Below are positions 1 to 8,574 of a stretch of DNA of 44,462 nucleotides, in pieces. The notes below the pieces were generated by a model that saw nothing but the letters and a program-made list of their open reading frames with translations, was not told where the DNA came from and searched no databases. Location: the NCBI GenBank assembly GCA_031263195.1, contig JAISGD010000013.1, positions 1-44,462 of the forward strand, given 5' to 3'. The translations under genes were made by a program, and so were the position numbers. Each line of letters opens with the position of its first letter. The first letter of the stretch is position 1. This DNA is from Campylobacteraceae bacterium. GTDB taxonomy: Bacteria; Campylobacterota; Campylobacteria; Campylobacterales; Campylobacteraceae.

Positions 1-243
1 CACCGGATCACCCAACACATACCCATAAAGATTTGAACTTCCTCCTCCAAAGTCAATAGGATCCTTGCTTGTCCATCTTCCTGTATTGCTATCATATTCT
101 CTATATCCGAATTTGATTAGTTTTGTGTCCTTGTCATATAAACCTCCTGCGTAAGATACGGAATTGGTTATACTCTTTGTTAATCCGCATGATATTGTGA
201 TGATTTGAGACTTTAATATGGTGTTTAAGATCACTTGGTTTGC
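1..243 (-). pseudogene. Rhs core C-terminal fragment (headless, runs off window)
   Basis: The minus strand encodes the hallmark end of an Rhs/YD-repeat core: [20 protein letters not shown], then a TGRW...KDPI motif, then [10 protein letters not shown]. This part shells the C-terminal toxin in Rhs proteins. The match covers about positions 170 down to 1. Upstream the frame stays open only to an in-frame TAA at 244-246, and that stretch does not look like Rhs core, so the fragment lacks a start and the rest of the core. It continues beyond the left edge, where a variable toxin tip would be expected. Its place just downstream of a toxin/immunity-like pair fits the displaced orphan tips found behind rhs genes. 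The family call is firm; calling it non-functional is inference. Confidence 0.8.
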
Positions 244-275
244 TTATAAAGAAGTTTCAATATCGACAATTACTT

Positions 276-875
276 TTAAAATTTACAAACATCATTAGCT
301 TTATTAATAAAATCATATGCTTTTAGCTTGTCTGATTCATTCATATTAAAAACAGGCAATGGAATACGCAAGGCACTACCATTTATGTTTGATATATATA
401 AAGATAGCCCTGGCACAGTATTATCTAGTGTATGATATAAGTCAAATAAATTATCTCCAATTTTAACAGAAATAATTTCATAATTATACACCATGCTATT
501 TCCTTCGTCATTGTATGCTTTGTTATAGCGTTTAATATGTTCAATATTGTATTTTTTACCAGCTGTTGAAAAATTTTTTCTTATCCAATTTAACTCTAAA
601 GAAGTAGTGTTTTTTTCATTTTTGCACCTATCTCTTGTGAATTTAACGCATTCGCATGAAAAAATATTATTATAATTGTCTTCACATTCAGACTGCATAA
701 ATAATAATTCTGATTCACCACCACATTCACCAGCATAATTAGAGTATTCTGCCAATGTAGGTTCGCTTACTCTGGTTAATAGTTCGATATAGCCATAAAC
801 ATCTTTTGGTAGTTCATTAGAGTAACAAATCACTTGTAATACAAGAAAAAACGCAATCGAAATTACTTTAGTCAT
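276..875 (-). CDS. Putative periplasmic immunity protein of an Rhs toxin tip
   Basis: The product is 199 aa and opens with a signal peptide (MTKVISIAFFLVLQVICYS). The mature protein has several cysteines (ECGGE, SECED, FSCECVK, DRCKN, DVCKF), suggesting disulfides in the periplasm. I do not recognise the family. The assignment rests on context: the ATG overlaps the stop of the preceding toxin-like reading frame by four bases (ATGA, 872-875), a Rhs core fragment follows, and a toxin attacking peptidoglycan would need an exported antidote. Alternatively it is an unrelated secreted protein. No catalytic motif is evident. Confidence 0.5.
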   Translation of the reverse strand: MTKVISIAFFLVLQVICYSNELPKDVYGYIELLTRVSEPTLAEYSNYAGECGGESELLFMQSECEDNYNNIFSCECVKFTRDRCKNEKNTTSLELNWIRKNFSTAGKKYNIEHIKRYNKAYNDEGNSMVYNYEIISVKIGDNLFDLYHTLDNTVPGLSLYISNINGSALRIPLPVFNMNESDKLKAYDFINKANDVCKF

Positions 876-1051
876 CTGACAATAATCTCTACTTGATGGT
901 TTCTTAATGCTTCGCGCATACTTCTTGTGTCACTATCTGTAGCACCTATACATCCAGCAGTACATGGAACATTGCCATCCGGATGAATACCAAGTCCGGT
1001 TCGATTTGTATCAAACAATGGCTTTATTGGCTGCTTAGAAAGAGATTTCAC
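872..1051 (-). CDS. Toxin-tip remnant with L,D-transpeptidase-like motif (Rhs-CT type)
   Basis: The predicted product is 59 aa. I chose the GTG at 1051 because AAGGAG lies about 7 nt upstream (1060-1065). An ATG at 1114 would add 21 residues unlike any Rhs core. The core motif TGLGIHPDGNVPCTAGCIG has the His...Gly-Cys arrangement of YkuD and Tlde-like L,D-transpeptidase domains, which include T6SS and Rhs effectors acting on peptidoglycan. The segment is too short for a whole domain, so it is probably the 3' end of a longer toxin whose delivery part is lost, kept with its immunity gene. The family assignment from one motif is tentative. Confidence 0.5.
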   Translation of the reverse strand: MKSLSKQPIKPLFDTNRTGLGIHPDGNVPCTAGCIGATDSDTRSMREALRNHQVEIIVR

Positions 1052-1231
1052 GTAACTACTCCTTAACTTGTAGTTATAGAAATAATATTGAAGGGAGTTT
1101 ATATAATGGTACATTAAATTACAATAAATCTACTTCAAATCTTTAATATTTATACTTTTTCTGCCTTTTTTGTTAAATAACACTATGGATAAAAGTAGGT
1201 TGGCGGCTTGCGGACTTTGACAAAAAATAAC

Positions 1232-1921
1232 TTATATTTTTATGATATAGCCTGCATTGGAAACATTCTCTATATTTACATCGTCCAACTGTTTTTTAAT
1301 ACGAAGCATCGCTGTGTGTATTGTACTTTTATTGACGCTGTCGCCGTAATACACATAGTCTTCTATCATGTCATAACTAACAAGGCGATTAAGGTTATAG
1401 CACAAAAGCCAAAATATTTTATTGTTTACCTGTGTCAAAAAGAGCGGCTTATCGTTTTTGTAGATAATCTCTTTATTTATGTCTATCGTTATGGTCGGAC
1501 TTAAACGAATCTGTTTTTGTTTTATCTTTTTGGATAACGCGAGTAGAATAGCCGTTTGTAAATCCTGAATATCCAAAGGCTTTCTCAAAAAACTAAATGC
1601 ACCGCTTTGTATACTGTTTACTATATTTTGGTCGGTATCATAAGCGGTAATGACGATAAACGGCTGTGAGGGCTTGAGCGCAAATATCTCCTTTATCATC
1701 TCAAATCCGTTTAGTTTAGGCATATGAATATCCACTATAATAATATCAACGCGATGTTTTTTAAATAAATCAAGCCCCTCAAGACCATCTCCAGCGTCAT
1801 AATATGCTCCAAAATGCCCTTTTAATCCCTGCTTTACCATAGCTCGCGCTATATCGTCATCTTCTACTACCAAAACCGAAAATGCACCGAGCATTTCTAA
1901 TGTTGCTTTGCGAATACTCAT
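1232..1921 (-). CDS. Response regulator, receiver plus winged-helix DNA-binding domain
   Basis: The product is 229 aa. The receiver domain (about residues 12-125) has the acidic pocket E20/D21/D22, phospho-acceptor D64 in IIVDIHMPKLNG, T92 in VITAYD and K114 in RKPLD. The C-terminal 90 residues look like an OmpR/PhoB-type winged helix, with a threonine- and arginine-containing recognition region (KSTIHTAMLRIKKQL) and a terminal hairpin ending in GYIIKI. The ATG overlaps the stop of the upstream kinase gene by 4 nt, so the two are translationally coupled and form one two-component system. The target genes are not apparent from the sequence. Confidence 0.92.
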   Translation of the reverse strand: MSIRKATLEMLGAFSVLVVEDDDIARAMVKQGLKGHFGAYYDAGDGLEGLDLFKKHRVDIIIVDIHMPKLNGFEMIKEIFALKPSQPFIVITAYDTDQNIVNSIQSGAFSFLRKPLDIQDLQTAILLALSKKIKQKQIRLSPTITIDINKEIIYKNDKPLFLTQVNNKIFWLLCYNLNRLVSYDMIEDYVYYGDSVNKSTIHTAMLRIKKQLDDVNIENVSNAGYIIKI

Positions 1922-3651
1922 CTGTTCTCCCTGATATCTTTTTTGATTTTTAAAGCAAATATCGTTGGTTTTGAATTTCGTATCAATTCCAAATTGCCCA
2001 TCAACTTCTCTTTTGCTAATTTTTTAGCGAAGAAAAGTCCCATCCCAAATCCATTCGGTTTATGCGAGCGGCTTAACGGCGAAAAGAGTCTTTTTACCGC
2101 CGTTTCTATAATGCCACTGCCATAATCCGCGATAAAAATCGTTACATTTTCATCATCAGTGTCAAATTTTATCTCTATTTTTCTACTCTCAAGTTCATTT
2201 TTATTTACAGGTATAGCCGATATGGCATCCTTGGCATTTTGTATCAACACCAATAAAATCTGCTGTATAAAATTTTCGGATGAGTGAATTTTAAGTCCTT
2301 CTATGGCACTTTTGTCTATATTCATCACGATATTATTGTGCATTAAGTCTATGTGCGTAACATAAAGCACATTCTCTACGCACTCTAACAATTCAAATTC
2401 ACTTATATTGTCGGAGCTTCTATAAAAATTACGATAAATATTGATCGTTTTATCCATCATCGCAATAGACCGCTGCGATAGTTTGAGGTTATCCTTTATG
2501 TTTTTTATCTCAGAGCTTTTTATATTTTTCAAAAGCAGTAAAGAGTTACTGATGATAAGCGCCAAAGCATTCAGCGGCTGACGCAACTGGTGATTGATAG
2601 CCGATACCAGCGAACCCACTTCGCTCATGCGAGAGTTGTACTCTAACATTTTTTTATATTCTCTTTTTTTAGCTTCCGCTCTCGTATACAAAAAAGTGTA
2701 TGAGGTGTTGACAATAACAACAAATATTACAAAGTACAACAAGACTGTGATCGCATTGTTTAAAAAATACTTTATAATCTCATTTTCTATCTTTTCCCAA
2801 TTTATACCGACTGCGATATACCAGTCGAAATCGGCGATTTTATCCATAGAGACAATATCTCCGTCGATATGCATCTCGCTTGGTGTCGTATAGCTGCCGT
2901 CTGATAATTTTCGACTGCGGATTTTGACAAGTTTTTCATTAAGCTCGTCTTGATTGCCGCCGCCTTGAGCAACGATATTGCCGTCTTTGCCCATAAAATA
3001 GTAGATATTATCCGGAACACTAAGTGCTTTTATTTTATCAAACAACAGATTTGCTTTGATAATACCGCAAAAAACGCCTATAAATTTTTCGTCTTTCAAT
3101 ACAGGCGTACAAATGTTAAATGTAGGCTCAAGAAGAAATTCGTGTATATCCATTTTTTCAATTGTGGTCTTTAACTCCCGTTTTGTACTTTGAAACCACT
3201 CTTTATCAAGATACCACTTACTCTCGCCGTTTTTATAGTAGTGCTTTTCACCATATCCATATGTATAGCCTTCTATATAATCGTCCATCTTTTTATCATT
3301 AACATAAAAGTACTTATCGGGTATTAAGAGCTGGACTGCGTCAAAATATTTATTGCCTTTAAGATATATGCTCAAAAAATCCTGTACACTTTTTTCACTT
3401 TCGTAATATTCGTTTAAATATTTGGCGCTTATCTCAAGACTGTTCATTCGCTCGAATATCCATGACTCTATTATATATCGTATGTCTTTGACGGTAAGTT
3501 CACGATTTTTATCTGCTAGATATTTGATTTCATTTCTGATGTTAAAAAAGCTGCTCACAAGCATAATAATAAACGCTACTGTAGCAACCAGTATTAAATT
3601 ATAAATCTTATAGTTTTCAATATTTTTGAAAAACTCCCTTATCGTACCCAC
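1918..3651 (-). CDS. Membrane sensor histidine kinase with periplasmic Cache domain
   Basis: The product is 577 aa and starts at GTG. A first membrane segment (about 17-36) and a second (about 299-322) flank a periplasmic sensor of about 260 residues that looks like a double Cache domain (WYLDKEWFQ, FNICTPVL, FIGVFCGII). After it come a short linker, the dimerisation/phospho-acceptor helix with H354 in INHQLRQPLN, and an HATPase domain with N-box LIQNAKDAI, G1 DYGSGI and G2 GFGMGLFFAKKLA. It signals to the overlapping response regulator. Double Cache sensors usually bind small molecules such as organic or amino acids; the ligand here cannot be read. Confidence 0.93.
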   Translation of the reverse strand: MGTIREFFKNIENYKIYNLILVATVAFIIMLVSSFFNIRNEIKYLADKNRELTVKDIRYIIESWIFERMNSLEISAKYLNEYYESEKSVQDFLSIYLKGNKYFDAVQLLIPDKYFYVNDKKMDDYIEGYTYGYGEKHYYKNGESKWYLDKEWFQSTKRELKTTIEKMDIHEFLLEPTFNICTPVLKDEKFIGVFCGIIKANLLFDKIKALSVPDNIYYFMGKDGNIVAQGGGNQDELNEKLVKIRSRKLSDGSYTTPSEMHIDGDIVSMDKIADFDWYIAVGINWEKIENEIIKYFLNNAITVLLYFVIFVVIVNTSYTFLYTRAEAKKREYKKMLEYNSRMSEVGSLVSAINHQLRQPLNALALIISNSLLLLKNIKSSEIKNIKDNLKLSQRSIAMMDKTINIYRNFYRSSDNISEFELLECVENVLYVTHIDLMHNNIVMNIDKSAIEGLKIHSSENFIQQILLVLIQNAKDAISAIPVNKNELESRKIEIKFDTDDENVTIFIADYGSGIIETAVKRLFSPLSRSHKPNGFGMGLFFAKKLAKEKLMGNLELIRNSKPTIFALKIKKDIRENR

Positions 3652-3761
3652 TCTTCACAGCCTTACGAAAATATATCCATAATAATAGCACATTTTAAAA
3701 TGGCATTGAGTAATATTTGGTAAAAATAGTATAGAGTCTTTACGTATAAAACTATATTAAC

Positions 3762-3782
3762 AAAAAAAGGACGACCTTTTTT
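3762..3782 (-). terminator. Rho-independent terminator of the universal stress gene
   Basis: Read on the minus strand, a six-base stem (AAAAGG / CCTTTT) with loop TCGT is followed by a run of seven T. It begins directly at the stop codon of the stress-protein gene. The stem is short and A/T-rich, so strength is uncertain. Confidence 0.6.
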
Positions 3783-4599
3783 ACTCAACAAATGTCAAAA
3801 GCAGGTTTGTATCCGCTATTTGAGCGATTTTAGATGCTGTGCTGCCAAATATTATAGGATTTAGTCCGGATAGATTTCTAGAGGCTAAAACGATTGTCGT
3901 ATAACCGTTTTGCTGTGCATAATCTCTCACTGCCTCAGATACAATCTCCGCATCTATGATAACGGTTTTGGCGTCTGCTCTCTCTTGTTTAAACTCTTCT
4001 ACCTGCTTTTCAATCTCTTCTTGCACAAACTCTAAAGATTGTACCGCTAAAGTAGCATAAGGAACAGTGACTCCAAATGAAGCGGAATTGGTGTAAAGAT
4101 AAGTGATTTCGGAGTTGGTTTTGAGAAACTCTTTGACTTTGGATGCGCTCATTGTGTATTGTCCCAAGTCCGTAGGGATAAGTATTTTGCCGTTTATGGG
4201 TTTATCACGCGCGATAAATACCGGAATACCTATCTTTTCAAGCACTCTTTTGGCTGTTGAACCAAGATAGACAACGGCGTGCGATTTACTCATATTGCCT
4301 AAAATCACAAGATCTGCACCGAACTCTTTAGTAGTTTTGAGGATAAGCTCCCATCCTTTTGTCACCGCCGTAATGAGATTGACATTTTTGGCTTTGGAGC
4401 GTTTTTTGACAGAATTAACAATCTCTTCTCTCACCTCATTTTCATTGATATTTTTAGAACTGAAAAAGTCAAAAAGCGGCGTCTCTATAGCGTGCAAATA
4501 AGTAAGTTTTGCACCTGTTTTTTTTGATAACTCTTCAGCTTTGTCTATCACGTGCATGTCGCTTTCATGCATAGCTAAAGCTGCGATTATATGTTTCAT
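3781..4599 (-). CDS. Tandem universal stress protein (two UspA domains)
   Basis: The product is 272 aa, about twice a single UspA domain. The N-terminal half has the nucleotide-binding signature: GNMSKSH followed by YLGSTAKRVLEK, close to G-2x-G-9x-G-[ST]. The C-terminal half repeats the fold with VLASRNLSGLN and IFGSTASKIAQIA. Such proteins are soluble and bind ATP or AMP in many bacteria. AAAGGGGC lies about 6 nt before the ATG. It is divergent from luxS and ends in its own terminator, so it is probably monocistronic. Physiological role beyond stress response is not visible. Confidence 0.93.
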   Translation of the reverse strand: MKHIIAALAMHESDMHVIDKAEELSKKTGAKLTYLHAIETPLFDFFSSKNINENEVREEIVNSVKKRSKAKNVNLITAVTKGWELILKTTKEFGADLVILGNMSKSHAVVYLGSTAKRVLEKIGIPVFIARDKPINGKILIPTDLGQYTMSASKVKEFLKTNSEITYLYTNSASFGVTVPYATLAVQSLEFVQEEIEKQVEEFKQERADAKTVIIDAEIVSEAVRDYAQQNGYTTIVLASRNLSGLNPIIFGSTASKIAQIADTNLLLTFVE

Positions 4600-4632
4600 T
4601 TGTTGCCCCTTTAAAGAGATTTAAATAATCCT

Positions 4633-4638
4633 AGTATA
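4633..4638 (-). promoter_or_regulatory. Candidate -10 box for the universal stress gene
   Basis: On the minus strand TATACT sits about 35 nt upstream of the ATG at 4599, in the divergent intergenic region shared with luxS. No convincing -35 is visible, which is common in this phylum. Confidence 0.4.
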
Positions 4639-4669
4639 ACAAAAATAAGCTAAATAGCTCTTTTTTGGT

Positions 4670-4675
4670 TATAAT
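4670..4675 (+). promoter_or_regulatory. Candidate -10 box for luxS
   Basis: A perfect TATAAT lies 31 nt before the luxS ATG and is followed by an AAAAAGGGG ribosome-binding site. The surrounding DNA is T-rich, in line with promoters lacking a clear -35 in Campylobacterota. Confidence 0.5.
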
Positions 4676-4706
4676 ATATGAAATTTTTTTATAAAAAGGG
4701 GTGACT

Positions 4707-5219
4707 ATGCCACTTTTAGACAGTTTTAAAGTTGACCACACAAAAATGCCCGCTCCGTCTGTTCGCGTCGCCAAGATTATGAAAACTTCCAAAGGCGATA
4801 CGATAAATGTGTTTGATTTGCGTTTTTGCAAACCCAACAAAGAGATAATGAGTGCAAAAGGCATTCACACATTAGAACATCTGTTTGCGGGATTTATGAG
4901 GGTGCATCTGAACGGCAAAGGCGTTGAGATTATAGATATATCGCCTATGGGTTGCAGAACAGGGTTTTATATGAGTCTTATAGGAAGCCCCAAAGAGTTA
5001 AAAGTAGCCAAAGCATGGCAAGAGTCTATGGACGATATATTGAAAATAAAAAATAAAAAAGATATTCCGGAGTTAAATGTATACCAATGCGGTACATATA
5101 AGCTGCACTCTCTGAAACAAGCGCGTAAAATCGCTGCAAAAATCCTTAAAAAAGGAATAGTAACGGTAAAAAACAGCGAAATAGAGTTAACGGAAGAGAA
5201 CAGTGAAAAATATCTATGA
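4707..5219 (+). CDS. luxS: S-ribosylhomocysteine lyase LuxS
   Basis: LuxS cleaves S-ribosylhomocysteine to homocysteine and DPD, the precursor of autoinducer-2, in the activated methyl cycle. From the ATG at 4707 the protein is 170 aa and matches classical LuxS numbering: metal ligands H54 and H58 in HTLEH, C128 in YQCGT, catalytic E57 and C83 in MGC. This agreement, the MPLLDSF N-terminus and the AAAAAGGGG site favour 4707 over the in-frame GTG at 4701. Divergent from the stress gene. A transporter of the AI-2E family lies about 1.3 kb downstream on the other strand, but that family name does not prove AI-2 transport. Confidence 0.97.
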   Translation: MPLLDSFKVDHTKMPAPSVRVAKIMKTSKGDTINVFDLRFCKPNKEIMSAKGIHTLEHLFAGFMRVHLNGKGVEIIDISPMGCRTGFYMSLIGSPKELKVAKAWQESMDDILKIKNKKDIPELNVYQCGTYKLHSLKQARKIAAKILKKGIVTVKNSEIELTEENSEKYL

Positions 5220-5236
5220 TTTGAAAAAGGGATAAA

Positions 5237-6088
5237 ATGAAGCTTCTTTTGAAAAGAGTCAGGAGTTTTTTATGGGGAGGAATGGGAGAATATTTAAACA
5301 ATGATTTTATGAATGTAGTTCATAGAAATATTGAGGATTATGAAAATAAACGACGATTTGACGACCCGATATATTTAGACCGCTTCGGTTACAAAACATA
5401 TTCTCAAAATGATGAAGATGGGATAATAGCAGAAATATTTCGTAGAATGGGGGGGGGGGGGGTAAAAAATAGAACCTTCATAGAGTTTGGTGCGGAAAAT
5501 GGCTTGGAAAACAATACCCACTTTTTACTTCATAAAGGCTGGAAGGGTTTATGGATAGAGGGCAGTAAAAAAAGTTATACGCAAATACTCTCCAATTTTC
5601 GCAAACCCATATCGGAAAACAGGCTTGAAGTTATCAATGCATTTGTTAATAAAGATAATATTAATGACTTAATATCCAAAAATAAGCTTGGCATATCGGC
5701 AGAAATAGATCTGTTGAGTATAGATATCGACGGCAATGACTATTGGGTATGGCAGGCAATATCTTGCGTAACCCCTAAAGTTGTTGTCATAGAGTACAAC
5801 GCTAAATTTCCTCCTGATTTTGAATGGATAATGGAGTATGATGAAAATCATATTTGGGAAAAAGACGATAATCAAGGCGCATCATTAAAATCTTTTGAAT
5901 TGCTTGGAAGAAAATTAGGCTATCAATTGGTCGGAACAAGTTTTACCGGAAGCAATGCATTTTTTGTAAAACAGGAGTATGCTAAAGAGTTATTTCCAAA
6001 ACCGGCTACAGCGGAAAACTTATATCACGCGTTTAGATTTGTAAGATATAAAAGCGGGCATCCGGCAAAAAAATATATAGGAAATTAG
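5237..6088 (+). CDS. FkbM-like methyltransferase family protein, poly-G phase-variable
   Basis: The product is 283 aa. FIEFGAENGLENNTHFLL resembles SAM-binding motif I, followed by GLWIEG and a second acidic motif LLSIDIDGNDYWVW, then VVVIEYN. This pattern is typical of FkbM-like and related hypothetical methyltransferases near surface-glycan genes; the substrate is unknown. The ATG follows AAAAAGGGA. Codons 71-76 contain a run of 14 G (5449-5462). At 14 G the frame is open, but gain or loss of one G meets a stop within a few codons, giving about 75-78 aa. It ends convergently, overlapping the next gene's stop by 4 nt. Confidence 0.75.
   Translation: MKLLLKRVRSFLWGGMGEYLNNDFMNVVHRNIEDYENKRRFDDPIYLDRFGYKTYSQNDEDGIIAEIFRRMGGGGVKNRTFIEFGAENGLENNTHFLLHKGWKGLWIEGSKKSYTQILSNFRKPISENRLEVINAFVNKDNINDLISKNKLGISAEIDLLSIDIDGNDYWVWQAISCVTPKVVVIEYNAKFPPDFEWIMEYDENHIWEKDDNQGASLKSFELLGRKLGYQLVGTSFTGSNAFFVKQEYAKELFPKPATAENLYHAFRFVRYKSGHPAKKYIGN
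5449..5462 (+). repeat. Homopolymeric G14 contingency tract
   Basis: Fourteen consecutive G follow an internal AT. Runs this long are hypermutable by slipped-strand mispairing and switch surface-structure genes in Campylobacter and Helicobacter. With 13 G the next codon is TAA. With 15 G the frame reads GGT AAA AAA TAG. Both neighbouring lengths are therefore OFF states. Confidence 0.9.
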
Positions 6089-6513
6089 CGTTGCAGATCT
6101 ATTTTCCACTCCAATTTTTTTCCAAAGCCTAAGCGGTTATCGGTTAATTTGGCGTAAGATATATCTATCTCCCAAAGCATTGGAAATAGCGCGCGCGCAA
6201 ATGGATATATCTTGAAATAGAACTTTTTGCTCGATATGGAAGCTTTTTTTACACTACCCTCAAATTGAAGTCCCTGTATCAATCCAACCTCTTTTGTTTC
6301 CAGTGCGATTGTGCCGCTGACAAAAGGGTTTTTGGCGATATTTTGCATATGGCGCGTTTTTTTGTCCGAAGCAAAGATAAAACAGTTTCCGTTGAACGCA
6401 TAAAAGCAAGAGCTGCTCCAACTTAGACTGTCACAGCATGTGCAAAGGTTTAAAATATGGTGTTTACCGATAAACGACTCAAACTCCTCACCCATTTTAA
6501 GCGGTTTCTTCAC
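6085..6513 (-). CDS. Pyridoxamine 5'-phosphate oxidase-like FMN-binding split-barrel protein
   Basis: The product is 142 aa with the pattern of the YhbP/PPOX-like split-barrel family: an N-terminal helix, a strand with WSSSCFYAFNGNCFIFASD, RHMQNIAKNPFVSGTIA, and GLQFEGSV. These are small dimeric proteins that often bind FMN or heme; the reaction is not predictable. It starts at GTG 6513, overlapping the upstream transporter gene by 17 nt. An ATG at 6495, two bases after that gene's stop, is a reasonable alternative start. It is the last gene of the minus-strand run panB-ruvB-transporter. Confidence 0.75.
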   Translation of the reverse strand: MKKPLKMGEEFESFIGKHHILNLCTCCDSLSWSSSCFYAFNGNCFIFASDKKTRHMQNIAKNPFVSGTIALETKEVGLIQGLQFEGSVKKASISSKKFYFKIYPFARALFPMLWEIDISYAKLTDNRLGFGKKLEWKIDLQR

Positions 6514-7531
6514 CGCTTTTATCTTTTAAAATGCGGTACAGCTTGAGCAGTGAAATAAAAAATGTCGTCAAGGCCGGTCCTAAAATCATTCCCCAAAAAC
6601 CAAACGACGCAAGTCCCGCTATAATTGAAAAAAATATCAAAAGCGCATTAAAGTATACAGGCGTTTTCAGAAGTTTTTTATTTGTGTATTGAATGATAAG
6701 CGGCTTTATAAAGTAGTCCGCCGCGCCGATACCGACAAATGAGTACAAAGCGATAACAACAGCGGATAGAGTGTTGCCGTTTGAAAGTTCTATAAGCGAC
6801 ACAGGAAGCCACACAAGTGCGCCGCCGATAAACGGGATCAGCGATGCAAAGCCGTAAAGTATACCCAACAACAATCCGTTATAACCGTAAGCTATACCTA
6901 TAACAGCAAAGAGTATTCCTTCCAAAATAGCTGTTAACAGTATAGAGTAAAAAACAACACTCATAACATTCCCTACTTCGGATAGTATACTGTTTGTCTC
7001 TTCCTGTCTCATCGGTACTACGCTTTGAAAATAAAAAACAAGATTTTTACCGTAATATATCGCAAAAAAGAAAAATATCGCTATAAGCACCATATCTTTG
7101 ACAAATCCCGCGCTTGCTTTGGCTATCATCGCACTATAAGAAACAATGTTGGCAGAAATCGCGGCTTTGTCAAAATCATCAAAATACTCTTTTTGGTAAA
7201 CCTTGAGCGATTCAGGTAAGCTTTCACTTAAAGATGCAAATAGCGCGGATATTTTTTCGATAGGATTTTCATCAAAATGCATAAAATCGCTGAGTGCGGT
7301 TATCGCGTACCCGATAGGCGCGAAAAAAAGCAGAAAAAGCAGGAGTGTTGTGAGTATGGACGACAAAAACGGATACTTGACAAATTTTTGGATAAAAAGG
7401 TTGATATTAAACATCGCTACAGCAAGCAAAGATGCTATCGTTATATCCATCAAAAACGGCAAATAGAGCCGAAACATTGCGTAAAGCGTTAGAACTAAAA
7501 CGCCGAATAGAAAAAGTCGATTGCCGTTCAT
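6497..7531 (-). CDS. AI-2E family transporter (YdiK/PerM-like membrane protein)
   Basis: The product is 344 aa with about seven or eight hydrophobic segments. An N-terminal pair (LFLFGVLVLTLYAMFRLYLPFL, split by a short loop) is followed by a soluble middle region and a C-terminal bundle with the family hallmarks GILYGFASLIPFIGGALVW and FGFWGMILGPAL. The family includes putative AI-2 exporters and Na+/H+ antiporters, so substrate assignment is uncertain. GGGAGAG precedes the ATG. It follows ruvB by 14 nt and overlaps the split-barrel gene. Confidence 0.9.
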   Translation of the reverse strand: MNGNRLFLFGVLVLTLYAMFRLYLPFLMDITIASLLAVAMFNINLFIQKFVKYPFLSSILTTLLLFLLFFAPIGYAITALSDFMHFDENPIEKISALFASLSESLPESLKVYQKEYFDDFDKAAISANIVSYSAMIAKASAGFVKDMVLIAIFFFFAIYYGKNLVFYFQSVVPMRQEETNSILSEVGNVMSVVFYSILLTAILEGILFAVIGIAYGYNGLLLGILYGFASLIPFIGGALVWLPVSLIELSNGNTLSAVVIALYSFVGIGAADYFIKPLIIQYTNKKLLKTPVYFNALLIFFSIIAGLASFGFWGMILGPALTTFFISLLKLYRILKDKSGEETA

Positions 7532-7545
7532 TTAATCTCTCCCGC

Positions 7546-8565
7546 CTAATTCTCTTTTTGTGCAAACAATCCGGAATTTAATGGCGTAAGCTTAAAAAGA
7601 TCATAACATTTCGAGGTCGCAACACGCCCTCTGGCAGTTCTTTCTATATATCCGGTTGTGATAAGATACGGTTCTATAACATCCTCTACGGTTCCCTCAT
7701 CTTCACTCAAAGCCGCCGCTATTGTACTTAAACCTATCGGACGACCTTTAGAGTTTAAGAGTATATTTAAAAATTTTAAATCCATCTCATCAAATCCTTG
7801 CTCGTCTACGCCAAGTTCATCAAGCCCGTAACGCGCCCTCTCTTTTGAGATAAACTCTTCGTTACGTATCTGCGCGAAGTCGCGTATACGTTTTAAAAGT
7901 CTAAGCGCGATTCTTGGTGTGCCCCTGCACCGTTTCGCCATCTCTTCGGATGCTTCGTCTTTGCAAGTAATATTTATTTTAAGAGAGGCTTTTTTTATAA
8001 TACGCGATAACTCCTCATACGAGTAAAATTGGAGACGAAAATGCATACCAAATCTATCCCGTAAAGGTGCGCTTATCATACCTGCCCGCGTGGTTGCGCC
8101 GATAAGCGTGAAGCGAGGCAAATCTATCTTTATCGTCTGCGCAGCTGGTCCGCTTCCTATGATAATATCAAGTCTGAAATCCTCCATTGCCGGATATAAA
8201 ACTTCCTCAATGGCAGGAGAGAGTCTGTGGATCTCATCTATAAAAAGTACATCGCCCTCTTGCAAATTTGTAAGTATTGCCGCCAAATCACCGCTTTTTT
8301 CTATCATCGGGGCAGCTGTCATTTTGATATTTGCGCCCATTTCGGCAGCTATAATGTATGCTAATGTTGTTTTGCCAAGTCCGGGAGGTCCGAAAAAAAG
8401 CACATGGTCTAAACTCTCATTGCGTTTTTTAGAAGCCTCGATAAAGACTTGCAGATTTTTTTTGATTTTGTCTTGTCCGATATAATCGCCCCAAGTTTTC
8501 GGGCGTAGAGAGTTTTCATATTCGCTCTCTATCTTCATCTTCTCTATTTCAACGATTCTTTCCAT
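7546..8565 (-). CDS. ruvB: Holliday junction DNA helicase RuvB
   Basis: RuvB is the hexameric AAA+ motor that drives branch migration at Holliday junctions with RuvA. The product is 339 aa, the usual length. Visible motifs: [11 protein letters not shown] at the N-terminus, Walker [10 protein letters not shown], Walker [11 protein letters not shown], sensor 1 GATTRAG, arginine finger PLRDRFG, and the C-terminal winged helix with [20 protein letters not shown] and a terminal G-Y-I-x-R-T-x-R-G-R motif. AAGAAGAGG precedes the ATG, and panB ends about 9 nt upstream, so the two are probably cotranscribed. Confidence 0.98.
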   Translation of the reverse strand: MERIVEIEKMKIESEYENSLRPKTWGDYIGQDKIKKNLQVFIEASKKRNESLDHVLFFGPPGLGKTTLAYIIAAEMGANIKMTAAPMIEKSGDLAAILTNLQEGDVLFIDEIHRLSPAIEEVLYPAMEDFRLDIIIGSGPAAQTIKIDLPRFTLIGATTRAGMISAPLRDRFGMHFRLQFYSYEELSRIIKKASLKINITCKDEASEEMAKRCRGTPRIALRLLKRIRDFAQIRNEEFISKERARYGLDELGVDEQGFDEMDLKFLNILLNSKGRPIGLSTIAAALSEDEGTVEDVIEPYLITTGYIERTARGRVATSKCYDLFKLTPLNSGLFAQKEN

Positions 8566-8574
8566 ATCCTCTTC

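Noticed and set aside
4631-4864. Minus-strand reading frame across the luxS promoter
   Set aside because: It lies opposite luxS, whose motifs and numbering are unambiguous, and shows no protein-like features.
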